NCBI RefSeq assembly: GCF_000019805.1
Contig: NC_010525.1
Coordinates: 62,001 to 126,000, forward strand
Direction: 5' to 3'
Source: Pyrobaculum neutrophilum V24Sta
Lineage (GTDB): Archaea; Thermoproteota; Thermoprotei; Thermoproteales; Thermoproteaceae
Length of the DNA: 64,000 bases
Position numbers and translations under genes: made by a program
In this document: positions 8,360-16,255 of the stretch, one piece after another
Layout: each line of letters starts with the position of its first letter
Numbering within the stretch: the stretch's first letter is position 1
The notes under the pieces: model-generated
What the model saw: only the letters and a program-made list of their open reading frames with translations
Databases searched by the model: none
Told to the model about the DNA's origin: nothing

Positions 8360-8647
8360 TTATACTTTTCTACAGTGGAACCTCAGCGTCCCCTCTGTGA
8401 GAGCTCTGTAGATGAGGCATCTGCCCTCCTCCCCTGAACACCTCGCCGTACATGTGATGGTGTAGCCGTCGATTTCGCACTCCAGCTCGTAGGGCTCCCC
8501 CGTCTTGTCTATATACCGGATGCCAACCCCGTAGGCCAACGCGGCGAGTAGCAACTCTGCGGGGGTCAGCTGCGTGACGTCTATCTCCTTACCGTTTACC
8601 GTTACTTTCCCGCCTGCTACTCTGGCCTTATAGCTCCTCTTGTGCAT
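8360..8647 (-). CDS. OsmC-like protein
   Basis: The 95-residue product has the OsmC core TPAELLLAALAYG followed by a YELECEIDGYTITCTAR strand pair. It is shorter than classical OsmC/Ohr peroxidases (about 140 residues), and the first peroxidatic Cys expected in the AALA-C region is replaced by Tyr/Gly, so peroxidase activity is doubtful. The ATG at 8647 is used because further upstream the frame runs inside the ferredoxin-like gene, which it overlaps by 31 bases. Its TAA stop lies inside the TATA box of the tRNA-Glu gene. Confidence 0.7.
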   Translation of the reverse strand: MHKRSYKARVAGGKVTVNGKEIDVTQLTPAELLLAALAYGVGIRYIDKTGEPYELECEIDGYTITCTARCSGEEGRCLIYRALTEGTLRFHCRKV

Positions 8648-9516
8648 ACCAACGCGCATGCGCCGCATCCGGTGCAGGTCTGGAGTAGCTGGGGGACGCC
8701 CCCCGGGGTTGGGGCCACGGCCGGGCACCCCGTTTTTAGACAGTCGCCGCATCGGTCGCACAAGCTCGGGTCTACGACGTAGCGCCTCTGGTCTGGGCTG
8801 TAGCCGACCACGCGCCTTTCAAAGAGCTGGCAGGGGTCTCCGCCCTCGTCGAGAACTACGGCGTAGCCGCCCAACTTCGCCAACTCCTCCACCAGCCGAT
8901 CTCTGGCTTTTGCGATGGCTACCACGGGGCCTGCGCTGTAGCCGCCCGCCAGAACCCCCAGGGCTATGGCCGCGGCCTTGAGCGGAGGCAGATACACGTC
9001 GACGACCTCGGCGACCTCGGAGGGGCTGTGCCATGTTGGGATAACCATGTAGTCGGGGGAGCCGGCGCTCCGGGGCTGTAGCCTCACGTCGGAGATAACC
9101 ACGGGCGTGGCGTCTAGAGCCTTCAGCTTCTGGTAGAGACACGCCATAAGCGGGAGCAGGCGGTGGCCCACAGCCGGTTCCTCGCCGGCGCGAGCCCACC
9201 GCCACGGCCTTAGGTAGTGTTTATTGAAGGTGGAGACCCTCCTCCTCTCGGTCGCGGGAAGGGGGCCCTCGTACCCCACGGGGGTGGAGTAGGCCTCGGA
9301 GTAGTCCGCAGCCTCCTGGAGATCTTTGAAACACGGCAACTCGGGGGGACACGGCGTAATCAAGAGGGCGCCCCACACGCCGCCTACCGCCGCCTTCACC
9401 GCCTCTGGGCTGGGCCTCGCCACGGCCAACGCCCGCCGGAAGGTGATGGAGAGACCCAGCGCTATGGCCAGTTTTTCGTCTTCGCCGTAGTCCCCGTCTA
9501 CTATGTACTCAACCAT
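8617..9516 (-). CDS. Protein with C-terminal two-cluster ferredoxin domain
   Basis: The 299-residue protein ends with two cysteine motifs, CDRCGDCLKTGCPA and CTGCGACALVCTRGAI, which are typical of a 2[4Fe-4S] ferredoxin. They resemble the tail of indolepyruvate:ferredoxin oxidoreductase alpha subunits (IorA). The first 230 residues are not the TPP-binding part of IorA. They hold a beta-alpha domain with several VVxI strands that I cannot assign, so this may be an electron-transfer partner of a 2-oxoacid oxidoreductase. It overlaps the YkgJ-like gene upstream by 8 bases and the OsmC-like gene downstream by 31, giving a compact three-gene operon. Confidence 0.72.
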   Translation of the reverse strand: MVEYIVDGDYGEDEKLAIALGLSITFRRALAVARPSPEAVKAAVGGVWGALLITPCPPELPCFKDLQEAADYSEAYSTPVGYEGPLPATERRRVSTFNKHYLRPWRWARAGEEPAVGHRLLPLMACLYQKLKALDATPVVISDVRLQPRSAGSPDYMVIPTWHSPSEVAEVVDVYLPPLKAAAIALGVLAGGYSAGPVVAIAKARDRLVEELAKLGGYAVVLDEGGDPCQLFERRVVGYSPDQRRYVVDPSLCDRCGDCLKTGCPAVAPTPGGVPQLLQTCTGCGACALVCTRGAIRPE

Positions 9517-9913
9517 GGATCTTGAGCTTCACCACCAGCTTCTTGAGGGCGGCCTTCTCCGATGGGAAGTGGTCAAGAGGCTTCGGCCCGTTGATCTTCA
9601 CCCAGAGGCAGCGGTCCGAGAGGTATATCTCCCCCGTCTTGAGGTTCAGCACCAGCGGATATATCCGGCAGGAGAGAGGCTTCTTCTCGTGTATAGTGCA
9701 CTTCCCCCTGTAGAAGGGGCACCAACCCTCTATCACCCACCGGTGGAGCTTCACGCCGTTGTACTCGCCGTAGGGCACGAAGTTGAGTTTTACACCTATC
9801 TTCTCCGCCTCTCGCTGGAGGACTGGGATCTCCTCCTCCAGCACCACCGGCGCATCCTCGGGGCTGTCAAATCTGCAACAGTCGGAGGGGCAGCCGATTG
9901 GGCATGAAAACAT
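9509..9913 (-). CDS. YkgJ-family Cys-cluster (Fe/Zn-chelating) protein
   Basis: The 134-residue protein begins MFSCPIGCPSDCCRFD and continues with WCPFYRGKCTIHEKKPLSCRIYP, the conserved cysteine pattern of the YkgJ (zinc/iron-chelating) family. Members are thought to hold a metal or Fe-S cluster; the reaction is not established. It is the first gene of the operon leading into the ferredoxin-like and OsmC-like genes, and a TATA box (gatttaaac) lies about 26 bases before the ATG. A second family member occurs at 53394. Confidence 0.8.
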   Translation of the reverse strand: MFSCPIGCPSDCCRFDSPEDAPVVLEEEIPVLQREAEKIGVKLNFVPYGEYNGVKLHRWVIEGWCPFYRGKCTIHEKKPLSCRIYPLVLNLKTGEIYLSDRCLWVKINGPKPLDHFPSEKAALKKLVVKLKIHG

Positions 9914-10146
9914 GGCGCCTCCACAGCCCCCGTTTAAATCTCTACCGTCTTATATATATATCAAAAGTATTTTTGTCGTAAGTAGATATACTTTCTATTA
10001 TGAGCTCTAGTGTATTCGTAAAGGTGGCGGCGTCTGTCATCTCCCAAAGATATGTATTTGGTATCCCCTTCCCTCTTGGAATAGCTAAAGTTCAATTTAT
10101 AAATTTTCAAAATAACGTTTAAATATATGTCGCATAGGGGTAGCAC

Positions 10147-10194
10147 ATGAAGAAAGAGAAGAAGGAGGAGAAGAAAGAGGAGAAGAAGAAATAA
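10147..10194 (+). CDS. Leaderless 15-codon Lys/Glu mini-ORF
   Basis: An ATG placed about 24 bases after a clear TATA box (gtttaaatatatg) opens a frame of only 15 codons, MKKEKKEEKKEEKKK, ending in TAA. The spacing is exactly that of a leaderless archaeal message. The coding is A-rich while the genome is GC-rich. The L14e gene has its own TATA box, so this is a separate unit. It may be a real micro-peptide, the remnant of a Lys/Glu-rich ribosomal protein end, or a purine-rich non-coding transcript. Confidence 0.35.
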   Translation: MKKEKKEEKKEEKKK

Positions 10195-10241
10195 CGGCCC
10201 GCCGCGTTAAGATTTTTAAAACCCCCGTCTTTTTCCCTCCC

Positions 10242-10553
10242 ATGGTCAAGGTCATCGACGTCGGTAGAGTCGTGGTGAAGGTCCTGGGCAGGGAGGCGGG
10301 TAGAAAAGCTGTCGTTGTAGACATCGTAGATGAGAACTACGTAGTTATCACGGGGCCGAAGCAGCTTACCGGAGTTAGGCGGAGGAGAGTGAACGTTAAC
10401 CACATAGAGCCGACCGACAAGAAGGTGGAGGTCAAGAGGGGGGCGTCCGACGAGGAGGTGCTGAAAGCCGTCGAGGCGGCGGGGCTGGCAGACTACATGC
10501 GCGAGCGGGTTAAGCCGCAGATGTTTGGGATAACGGCGTCGGAGGTTAGGTGA
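10242..10553 (+). CDS. rpl14e: 50S ribosomal protein L14e
   Basis: The 103-residue protein has the KOW-like start [25 protein letters not shown] and the following strand [16 protein letters not shown] of archaeal/eukaryotic L14e, a large-subunit protein. The C-terminal half is an archaeal helical extension. A TATA box (gatttttaaaac) precedes the ATG by about 25 bases. The stop overlaps the GTG of cbf5 by four bases, the order commonly seen in archaea. Confidence 0.93.
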
Positions 10554-11545
10554 GGTGCGGAAGCAGAGAGGTTTTTGTAAAGATACAGGAGGCCACTAAC
10601 CCGGAGTGGGGCAAGCCGCCCTCTCGGCGCTCTGCGGAGGAGCACATCAAGTATTCCCTTGTCCTTCTGGACAAGCCCAGGGGGCCCAGTAGCCACGAGG
10701 TGGCGGCTTGGGTGAAGAAGATACTCGGCGTGGAGCGGGCCGGCCACGCGGGGACGCTCGACCCCAAGGTATCCGGCGTACTGCCGATCGCAGTGGCCGA
10801 GGGCACGAAGGTGCTTCTTGCGCTTTCTCGCTCAGATAAAGTCTACGTGGCTGTGGCGAAGTTCCACGGGGATGTAGACGAGGGGAAGCTCAGGGCTGTG
10901 TTGGGGGAGTTCCAGGGGATCATCTACCAGAGGCCTCCCCTCCGCTCCGCGGTGAAGAGGCAGCTGAGGACTAGACAGGTGTACTCCATCGAGCTTCTGG
11001 AGCTAGACGGGAGATACGCCGTGATTAAGATGCATGTCGAGGCCGGCACCTACGCGAGAAAGCTTATCCACGACATTGGGGAGGTGCTGGGCGTGGGGGC
11101 AAACATGAGGGAGCTCAGGAGGGTGGCCGTCTCTTGCTACACGGAGGAGGAGACCGTCACGCTACAGGACGTGGCGGACGCCTACTATATATGGAGGAAG
11201 TACGGCGACGACACCTACCTCAGGAGGGTTCTGCTACCTATTGAAGAAATCGCGAGGCACCTCCCCAAGATCTGGGTTAGAGACAGCGCGGTGGATGCCC
11301 TCTGCAACGGTGCCCCCCTTGCGGCCCCGGGTGTGGCCAAGTTCGAAGCGCCGTTTTCAAGAGGCGAGCTCGTGGCGTACTTCACCCTCAAAGGCGAGCT
11401 CATAGGGGTAGGCAGAGCTTTGGTAGACAGCGAGGAGGTGAAGAAGATGGAGAAGGGGCTGGTGGCTAGGACAGACAGAGTGGTGATGAAGAGGGGGACG
11501 TACCCGCCGCTGTGGAAGCGTCGTGGCGAGGGGGCTAAAGCTTAA
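10550..11545 (+). CDS. cbf5: Pseudouridine synthase Cbf5 (H/ACA RNP)
   Basis: The 331-residue protein carries the TruB/Cbf5 catalytic motif [17 protein letters not shown] near residue 64 (catalytic Asp in LDP), the [12 protein letters not shown] loop, and a C-terminal PUA domain ([19 protein letters not shown]). Cbf5 is the catalytic subunit of H/ACA ribonucleoproteins, working with Nop10, Gar1 and L7Ae on guide RNAs to make pseudouridine in rRNA; it can also make U55 in tRNA. The GTG start overlaps the L14e stop. The 3' end contains the TATA box of the DUF211 gene. Confidence 0.96.
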
Positions 11546-11568
11546 AAGGGGGAGGGTTTAGAGGTAAC

Positions 11569-11862
11569 GTGGGGGAACGTCCTCCAATACGCCGTATAGT
11601 GATAGACGCCGCTATACCTACTAAGGGGATAACGATAGTGGATGTGGCTAAGGAGCTCTACCGGGTCGAGGGGGTTAAGGCGGTGCGCGTGACCGTAGAC
11701 GACGTAGACGTCGACGTGCTCGGCCTCGCCATAGTCGTCGAGGGGGTCAACGTCGACTACGGAGAGCTGGAGAAGGCCTTGGAGAGGGTGGGGGGCGTGG
11801 TGCATTCGATAGACGAGGTGGTGGTTGGGGAGTATATACCGGAGGCGGGGGCGACGACGTGA
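11569..11862 (+). CDS. DUF211 family protein
   Basis: The 97-residue protein matches the archaeal DUF211 family in length and in motifs: IRRIVIDAAIPTKGITIVDVAKEL at the start, VRVTVDDVDVDVLGLAIVVEG in the middle, and GVVHSIDEVVVG near the end. It has a ferredoxin-like beta-alpha-beta fold with an acidic patch, and family members have been reported to bind metal ions; its role is not known. A TATA box (gcttaaaag) overlaps the cbf5 stop, 25 bases before the GTG. Its stop overlaps the GTG of the VIT1-like membrane protein gene, which hints at a shared metal-related job. Confidence 0.85.
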   Translation: MGERPPIRRIVIDAAIPTKGITIVDVAKELYRVEGVKAVRVTVDDVDVDVLGLAIVVEGVNVDYGELEKALERVGGVVHSIDEVVVGEYIPEAGATT

Positions 11863-12356
11863 GATACCTCGTCCTCGGCGCGATAGACGGCATCATCAGC
11901 GCGGGGACCCTCTCCGCCTCCCTAATACTAAGGGGGGGCGCGGTGAGCCTCGACTTCGCCCTATCGTTGGCGGTGGTGGTAGCCTCCATAAACTCGCTTA
12001 CGGTTTTCGTGGCGGAGTTCTCACACCAGCTTCGGGAGGTGAGGGAGGTGTCTTACAAGGTCTCCCTGAGGGAGGAGGCGCCTAGGTGGACGTTGCTCCA
12101 CAGACGCGCACTCTTCTCCACGTTTAGATCTGCGCTTTCGAACTTCGCCGCCTCGCTCCTTGGGGCGGTCTCCGTGCTGGTGCCGGCATCCTTCGCGCCG
12201 CACGCCACCTTTGTGGCGATCGCCGCGGCCGTGTTAGCCGCGAGCGCGGCGGTGGCGGGGGGCTCGCCGAGGGAGTTTCTGGAGTTCGCCGCCATGGCGG
12301 GGGCTGCCATTGGGGTAGGCCTCGCCGTGGGCTTGGCGTTCCCCGTGATCTCTTAG
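11859..12356 (+). CDS. VIT1/CCC1-like membrane protein
   Basis: The 165-residue protein starts RYLVLGAIDGIISAGTL, closely resembling the LGANDGIVSTASL signature of VIT1/CCC1 iron and manganese transporters. Further hydrophobic helices follow (VVVASINSLTVFVAEF, then several Ala/Val-rich segments), about five in total. It lacks a long cytoplasmic metal-binding domain. Metal transport out of the cytoplasm is plausible but inferred. It overlaps the DUF211 gene by four bases (gtga). Confidence 0.7.
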   Translation: MRYLVLGAIDGIISAGTLSASLILRGGAVSLDFALSLAVVVASINSLTVFVAEFSHQLREVREVSYKVSLREEAPRWTLLHRRALFSTFRSALSNFAASLLGAVSVLVPASFAPHATFVAIAAAVLAASAAVAGGSPREFLEFAAMAGAAIGVGLAVGLAFPVIS

Positions 12357-12382
12357 ATTTATATACACCGCAGGTATAGCAC

Positions 12383-12844
12383 GTGGCTACGTTACCTGTC
12401 GAATATCTGAGGACCACCAGGCTGTTTAGGGAGAGGGTGGGGGATGTGGAGATAATATCCTTCGAGGTGCCCGTCCACAAGTACTTCTCAAGGAACGAAA
12501 TCCCCTACCTAGCCACAGCCCTCGAGGCAGATCCGCGGAAGTTGGAGAACATGCTCTCCGACATGAGGTACGGGAGGGTGGCGGTGGAGAAGCTCTGGGC
12601 GTATAGGCTAGACGGCGATTTGATACGGGAGAGCAAGAAGGTCCTCCTGCCCGACCTTGCGGCAAATAGGGAGGTAGACGGCGAGGTGGACGAGCTTGAG
12701 GACGCCAAGATCTTAAAAATACACGTGGCCGGCGTGAGGGAGCTCGTGAGGATATTCGTCAGAAGGCAACAGGGCTATAGGGAGGTGGTCGTATACAGAA
12801 AGCCGCCTCATCCGGCGCTGATTAGGTACGTGGCGTTTCTCTAA
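12383..12844 (+). CDS. Conserved hypothetical protein
   Basis: No family is recognised for this 153-residue soluble protein. It has an N-terminal beta-rich stretch (VGDVEIISFEVPVHKYFSR), a charged helical middle (DPRKLENMLSDMRYGRVAVE), and a C-terminal part rich in Arg and Val (VRELVRIFVRRQQGY). A TATA box (gatttatatac, about 12356-12366) lies in front of the GTG, so it has its own promoter. It sits between the VIT1-like gene and a Gfo/Idh oxidoreductase on the same strand without overlap. Confidence 0.65.
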   Translation: MATLPVEYLRTTRLFRERVGDVEIISFEVPVHKYFSRNEIPYLATALEADPRKLENMLSDMRYGRVAVEKLWAYRLDGDLIRESKKVLLPDLAANREVDGEVDELEDAKILKIHVAGVRELVRIFVRRQQGYREVVVYRKPPHPALIRYVAFL

Positions 12845-12873
12845 AGATTTAAGGGCGTCTATACGGCCACCCG

Positions 12874-13812
12874 ATGAAGGTCGCGGTGGTCGGCATAGGG
12901 GGTTGGGGGAAGAACCACCTCCGCGTTGTGACGCAGCTGAAGGGGGAGGACCTAGTGGAGGTGGTATACGCCGTAGATATAGACGAGGCGCGGCTTAGGT
13001 GGGCCGAGAGGGTCTACGGGGCGCGGCCTGTGAAGGGCGTCGAGAAGGCGCAGGATCTAGACGTAGACGCGGCGATCATCGCAACGCCTACGTCTCTCCA
13101 CGCCGCACACGCGGCCGTCTTCCTATCCAGGGGAATCGCCACGCTTGTGGAGAAGCCCTTCGCCGCCTCGCTAAGGGAGGCGCACGAGTTGCTTGACGCC
13201 GCCGGCGGCACCCTCGTCACAACGGGCTACCTGCTGAGGTTCCACCAGGGGGTGAGACACGTGAGGAACAACCTGGGCAGGCTCGGCAGGTTCCTCACGG
13301 CGTATGGCAAGAGGACCTCCAGGTGGCCTGTGAGGCCGGGAGACGTGGGCGTGATAAAGGACTTGGCTATACACGACGTGGACCTCCTCACATATATCAC
13401 GGGGAGGCGGGCCGCCTCGGTCTACGCCCTGGGGGGCTCCACGAGGGGTCAGTACGAGGACCACGCCCAGATCTTCGCGAGGTACGACGGCGCCTCGGCG
13501 ATCTTTGAGGCCAACTGGCTAACGCCGTATAGGTTTAGGAAGCTGGAGCTCACGGGAGACCAGGGCATCTACGTGGTGGACTTCGCCACAGACGAGGTGT
13601 ATTTCTACGGCGAGGAGGGGGTCTACCGCCCCCGTATAGAGATGGCGGAGCCTCTGCTGGTGCAAGACAGGGAGTTTATAAAGGCGGCGGCGGGGAGGGG
13701 GGGCGAGGTTGTGGACAGAGAGGACATCCTCTACACCATGAGGTTCTGCGAGGCGGCGGTGGAGTCGATAAAGACGGGCCGCGTGGTGTACCTAGACGAG
13801 CTCCACACGTAA
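12874..13812 (+). CDS. Gfo/Idh/MocA family oxidoreductase
   Basis: The N-terminal Rossmann fold is plain (MKVAVVGIGGWGKNHLRVV), followed by the family's IIATPTSLHAAHA and VEKPFAAS motifs, where the Lys-Pro contacts NAD(P). The C-terminal half has the KDLAIHDVDLLTYI segment with the conserved His/Asp of the substrate site. These enzymes oxidise or reduce sugars and related compounds with NAD(P). At 312 residues it has the usual length. Substrate is unknown; sugar-nucleotide or inositol-type substrates are common in archaeal members. A TATA-like stretch (aagatttaagg) lies before the ATG. Confidence 0.9.
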   Translation: MKVAVVGIGGWGKNHLRVVTQLKGEDLVEVVYAVDIDEARLRWAERVYGARPVKGVEKAQDLDVDAAIIATPTSLHAAHAAVFLSRGIATLVEKPFAASLREAHELLDAAGGTLVTTGYLLRFHQGVRHVRNNLGRLGRFLTAYGKRTSRWPVRPGDVGVIKDLAIHDVDLLTYITGRRAASVYALGGSTRGQYEDHAQIFARYDGASAIFEANWLTPYRFRKLELTGDQGIYVVDFATDEVYFYGEEGVYRPRIEMAEPLLVQDREFIKAAAGRGGEVVDREDILYTMRFCEAAVESIKTGRVVYLDELHT

Positions 13813-13862
13813 ACTTCGCCATCCTAAACACTGAGGCTTTTTACAACGGGGGGCACACCTAT

Positions 13863-14402
13863 ATGAAGCCGGGAGAAGAGCTCACGTTGGGAGAGCTCGA
13901 GAAGCTGGATATGGGGCACGACTTCAAGCTGGCCTTGTCTAGAGCGGCCGAGGGGGGCAACGTATACCTCGTGGGCCCCCCCGGCAGTGGAAAAACCGCG
14001 ATGCTTAGGAAGCTCGGGCTCTACCTCTCGAGGCTGGGCCGGGGGGCTCTATACCTAAAGCTCGAGTGGGTGAAATACGGCTGGAGCCTCTCCGACTACG
14101 TCAAACACTACGGCGATAAAAGCCGCCAGCTCCTGGGAGGCGAGATCGGAGACGTCGTTCTCCTCGACGACGGGGAGCTCCTCTGGGGCTACGGCTCCGC
14201 CTACAGAAACATAGTGAGAGACGTCAGGGGGAGGCAGATAGTTGGGGCTTTTAGGGAATTCGACGTAGACGCCGCCACGTTGCTCTTCGGGGACGGCTTG
14301 ACCATCTACATACAGCGCCACCACGCGCCGCGGGAGGCGGCCTCAAAGGTGCCGCTTGGACTTGCCTTCTTGAACAAAACCGTGGAGATCACGGTAATAT
14401 AG
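13863..14402 (+). CDS. Small P-loop ATPase
   Basis: The 179-residue protein has Walker A GPPGSGKTAM near residue 39 and Walker B VVLLDDGELLWG near residue 97, then a sensor-like REFDVDAATLLFGDG. It resembles a stripped-down AAA ATPase lacking the C-terminal lid; archaeal genomes carry many such proteins of unknown use. It is preceded by a 50-base spacer and overlaps the convergent CPBP protease gene by 14 bases. Another single-domain ATPase occurs at 19452 and a larger one at 43821. Confidence 0.75.
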   Translation: MKPGEELTLGELEKLDMGHDFKLALSRAAEGGNVYLVGPPGSGKTAMLRKLGLYLSRLGRGALYLKLEWVKYGWSLSDYVKHYGDKSRQLLGGEIGDVVLLDDGELLWGYGSAYRNIVRDVRGRQIVGAFREFDVDAATLLFGDGLTIYIQRHHAPREAASKVPLGLAFLNKTVEITVI

Positions 14403-14970
14403 AAAGCAGAGCGAGGAGGTTGTTCAGCCCGTGGAGAACTATAGACGATAACGCCCCACCCTTTTTGAAGGAGTAGGTTAGGATGAGGCCCGACGCGAAA
14501 TACAGCGGCGTCAGCGCGGGGAGGCCGTGGACCAGGGCAAAGGCCAGGGAGTTCCCGACGTAGCCCACTAGGGCGCCTGCCCTCCTCTCCAGCTCGGTGT
14601 AGAGGATGACTCTAAAGAGCGTCTCCTCGACGACGGGAGCTAGGACGACGGCGGTGATGAAGAAGTACAGCAGCCAGCTCGGGCAGCCGGCAATGGCCTC
14701 CAGTAGCTCCCTGGTAAAGGCCTCGTACTCCCTCAGGATCGGGCTAAGCAAGGCCTCAAGCCCCCACAGAGCCGCGAACATGCCGAGCGAGACGAGGAAG
14801 TACCTCGGCCTCAGGGTTAGGTACCGCCTCGAGTAGTAGACCACCGGCGTCAGCGCTAGATAGGCCGCGGCCATGGGGATCGCCAAGCCGCAGCCGGGCG
14901 CCAGCAACGCGGCGGCGCCCATGGCTATAAACATAGCGGGGAGCGACAGCGCTAAGACGACGAGACGCAT
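14389..14970 (-). CDS. CPBP family intramembrane metalloprotease
   Basis: The 193-residue protein is mostly transmembrane helices and carries the three CPBP/Abi motifs: EETLFR (EExxxR), FALVHG (FxxxH) and HGLNN. Glutamates and histidines of these motifs form the intramembrane active site of CAAX-type proteases. The ATG at 14970 is preferred over an earlier in-frame ATG because a TATA box (gtttataagtgg on the minus strand) lies about 22-25 bases before it. The promoter lies across the start of the divergent gene at 14999. Its substrate is unknown. Confidence 0.85.
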   Translation of the reverse strand: MRLVVLALSLPAMFIAMGAAALLAPGCGLAIPMAAAYLALTPVVYYSRRYLTLRPRYFLVSLGMFAALWGLEALLSPILREYEAFTRELLEAIAGCPSWLLYFFITAVVLAPVVEETLFRVILYTELERRAGALVGYVGNSLAFALVHGLPALTPLYFASGLILTYSFKKGGALSSIVLHGLNNLLALLSILP

Positions 14971-14998
14971 AGATATATACATGTCTCCACTTATAAAC
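14971..14998. promoter_or_regulatory. Interlocked divergent promoters
   Basis: Only 28 bases separate two divergent start codons. The plus-strand box (atagatatatac, about 14970-14980) lies next to the minus-strand start, and the minus-strand box (gtttataag, about 14990-14998) lies next to the plus-strand start. Each TATA box is roughly 22-25 bases from its own start codon and sits in or beside the other gene's first bases, so the two initiation complexes should exclude each other. Confidence 0.5.
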
Positions 14999-15460
14999 GT
15001 GGAGATATACGCAGTAGCGGCTACGGCGGGGAGGAGGAGGCTCTTCATAGACCTAACCCATTGGGGTTTGGTGGAGAAGCGCCTCAGGCCCTTCCTCGTC
15101 AACTCCGGCTGGCCCCAGGGGCTGGCCTCTCCGCCTGTCGACATCGGCGTATATATTCGTGAGGTCGAGGAGGTGTACAGAGAGGCTCTGGAGGAGGCCG
15201 CGGCGGCCCACGCCGAGTTTATAAAATCCGCTAGGCTGTGGCCGCTGCGTTTTCTAATGCCGGTGCAGATAAAGGCGTCCGCGGCCCCTTGGGAGGTTAA
15301 GACCCACGTGGAGTCCGTCTTGGGTAGGAACCTCGCCCAGGTCAAGGCCGTAGGCTCCGGCCGCGCCCCGCTTGAGGTGAAAAACGGAGCTGTATACGTC
15401 GGCGGGGTGCCCTCCCTGGGCCACACCTACCTCAAGCTAGCCGGCGCTCTTCCGATATAG
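14999..15460 (+). CDS. Conserved hypothetical protein
   Basis: No family is recognised. The protein of 153 residues begins VEIYAVAATAGRRRLFIDL, has a central acidic helix (REVEEVYREALEEAAAAHAEF) and a C-terminal beta-rich part (LEVKNGAVYVGGVPSLGH). There are no cysteines and no membrane segments. The GTG at 14999 is chosen because it is about 25 bases from a TATA box; the frame is open further upstream but that part overlaps the CPBP gene. Its 3' end overlaps the convergent CinA-like gene by 29 bases. Confidence 0.65.
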   Translation: MEIYAVAATAGRRRLFIDLTHWGLVEKRLRPFLVNSGWPQGLASPPVDIGVYIREVEEVYREALEEAAAAHAEFIKSARLWPLRFLMPVQIKASAAPWEVKTHVESVLGRNLAQVKAVGSGRAPLEVKNGAVYVGGVPSLGHTYLKLAGALPI

Positions 15461-16247
15461 AGACGGCGCCTCCGAACCTGGCCTTCAGCAACTGGACGAG
15501 CCTCCCCACGGCGGCGTCCACAAGCCTGTCCGCCTCGCCTCTGTCGAACGCGCTGGCGTAGACGTGGATGTACAAGAGCGGGGCCTCCACCTCGCGGCCC
15601 CTTGGGTGAGATTTCACATATATCCTCGGGTCTAGCCGTAGCACCTCCCGAATAATAGGCGCAACGTCGGCCTCGGGCACGCCCCTAACCTCCAGCCCCC
15701 TCTCGGCGAAAAACACGGGAGGCCCCCGCGACTTGAGAAGAGGCTCTACGTACCCCTCGAAGATGGCCTCCATCTCCCTTGGGACACCTGGGAGGAGAAC
15801 CACCACCTTCCCACCCGCCTCGTATAGGACCCCGGGGGCCGTCCCCACTGGGTTTGGCAGCGGCCTCGCGCCGGGAGGCATCTGGGCCATCTTGACCCTC
15901 TCCGGCGTGAGGGGGTACCCCCGCGATCTGTACCTCTCCTCGACCATCCTCAAGGCCTCCTCGTTCACCGCAGGATCGACCCCCAGGGCTCTGCAGAAGG
16001 CTATGTTGGTTATGTCGTCTGGCGTCGGCCCGAGGCCGCCCGTCGAGACGACCACGTCTGCCCTAGCCAGGGCCTCTCTAAAGACCTCGGCTATGTCCTC
16101 CTCCACGTCTGGGACCGTCACGATGCGCCTCACGGCGTAGCCCAGGTAGGTGAGCCTGCCGGCTAGCCACGACGCGTTTGTGTTCACCACCCTCCCTATA
16201 AGTAGCTCGTTTCCCACGGTGACGATCCAAGCCGCGCCTTTATGCAT
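15432..16247 (-). CDS. CinA-like molybdopterin-binding-domain protein
   Basis: The first 170 residues follow the CinA/MoaB fold: WIVTVGNELLIGRVVNTNASW, STGGLGPTPDD and LPGVPREMEAIFE are all hallmark motifs. Bacterial CinA splits NMN pyrophosphate-type substrates or deamidates NMN; archaeal proteins with only this domain are often annotated as nicotinamide-nucleotide amidase-related, but the amidase domain is absent here. The remaining 100 residues form a beta-alpha C-terminal domain. It lies nine bases downstream of the EamA transporter gene on the same strand. Confidence 0.88.
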   Translation of the reverse strand: MHKGAAWIVTVGNELLIGRVVNTNASWLAGRLTYLGYAVRRIVTVPDVEEDIAEVFREALARADVVVSTGGLGPTPDDITNIAFCRALGVDPAVNEEALRMVEERYRSRGYPLTPERVKMAQMPPGARPLPNPVGTAPGVLYEAGGKVVVLLPGVPREMEAIFEGYVEPLLKSRGPPVFFAERGLEVRGVPEADVAPIIREVLRLDPRIYVKSHPRGREVEAPLLYIHVYASAFDRGEADRLVDAAVGRLVQLLKARFGGAVSISEERRLA

Positions 16248-16255
16248 GTAGAGGG

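Noticed and set aside
10000-10122. 40-codon AT-rich frame upstream of the micro-ORF
   Set aside because: No TATA box at the leaderless distance, codon use unlike the genome, and no recognisable sequence.
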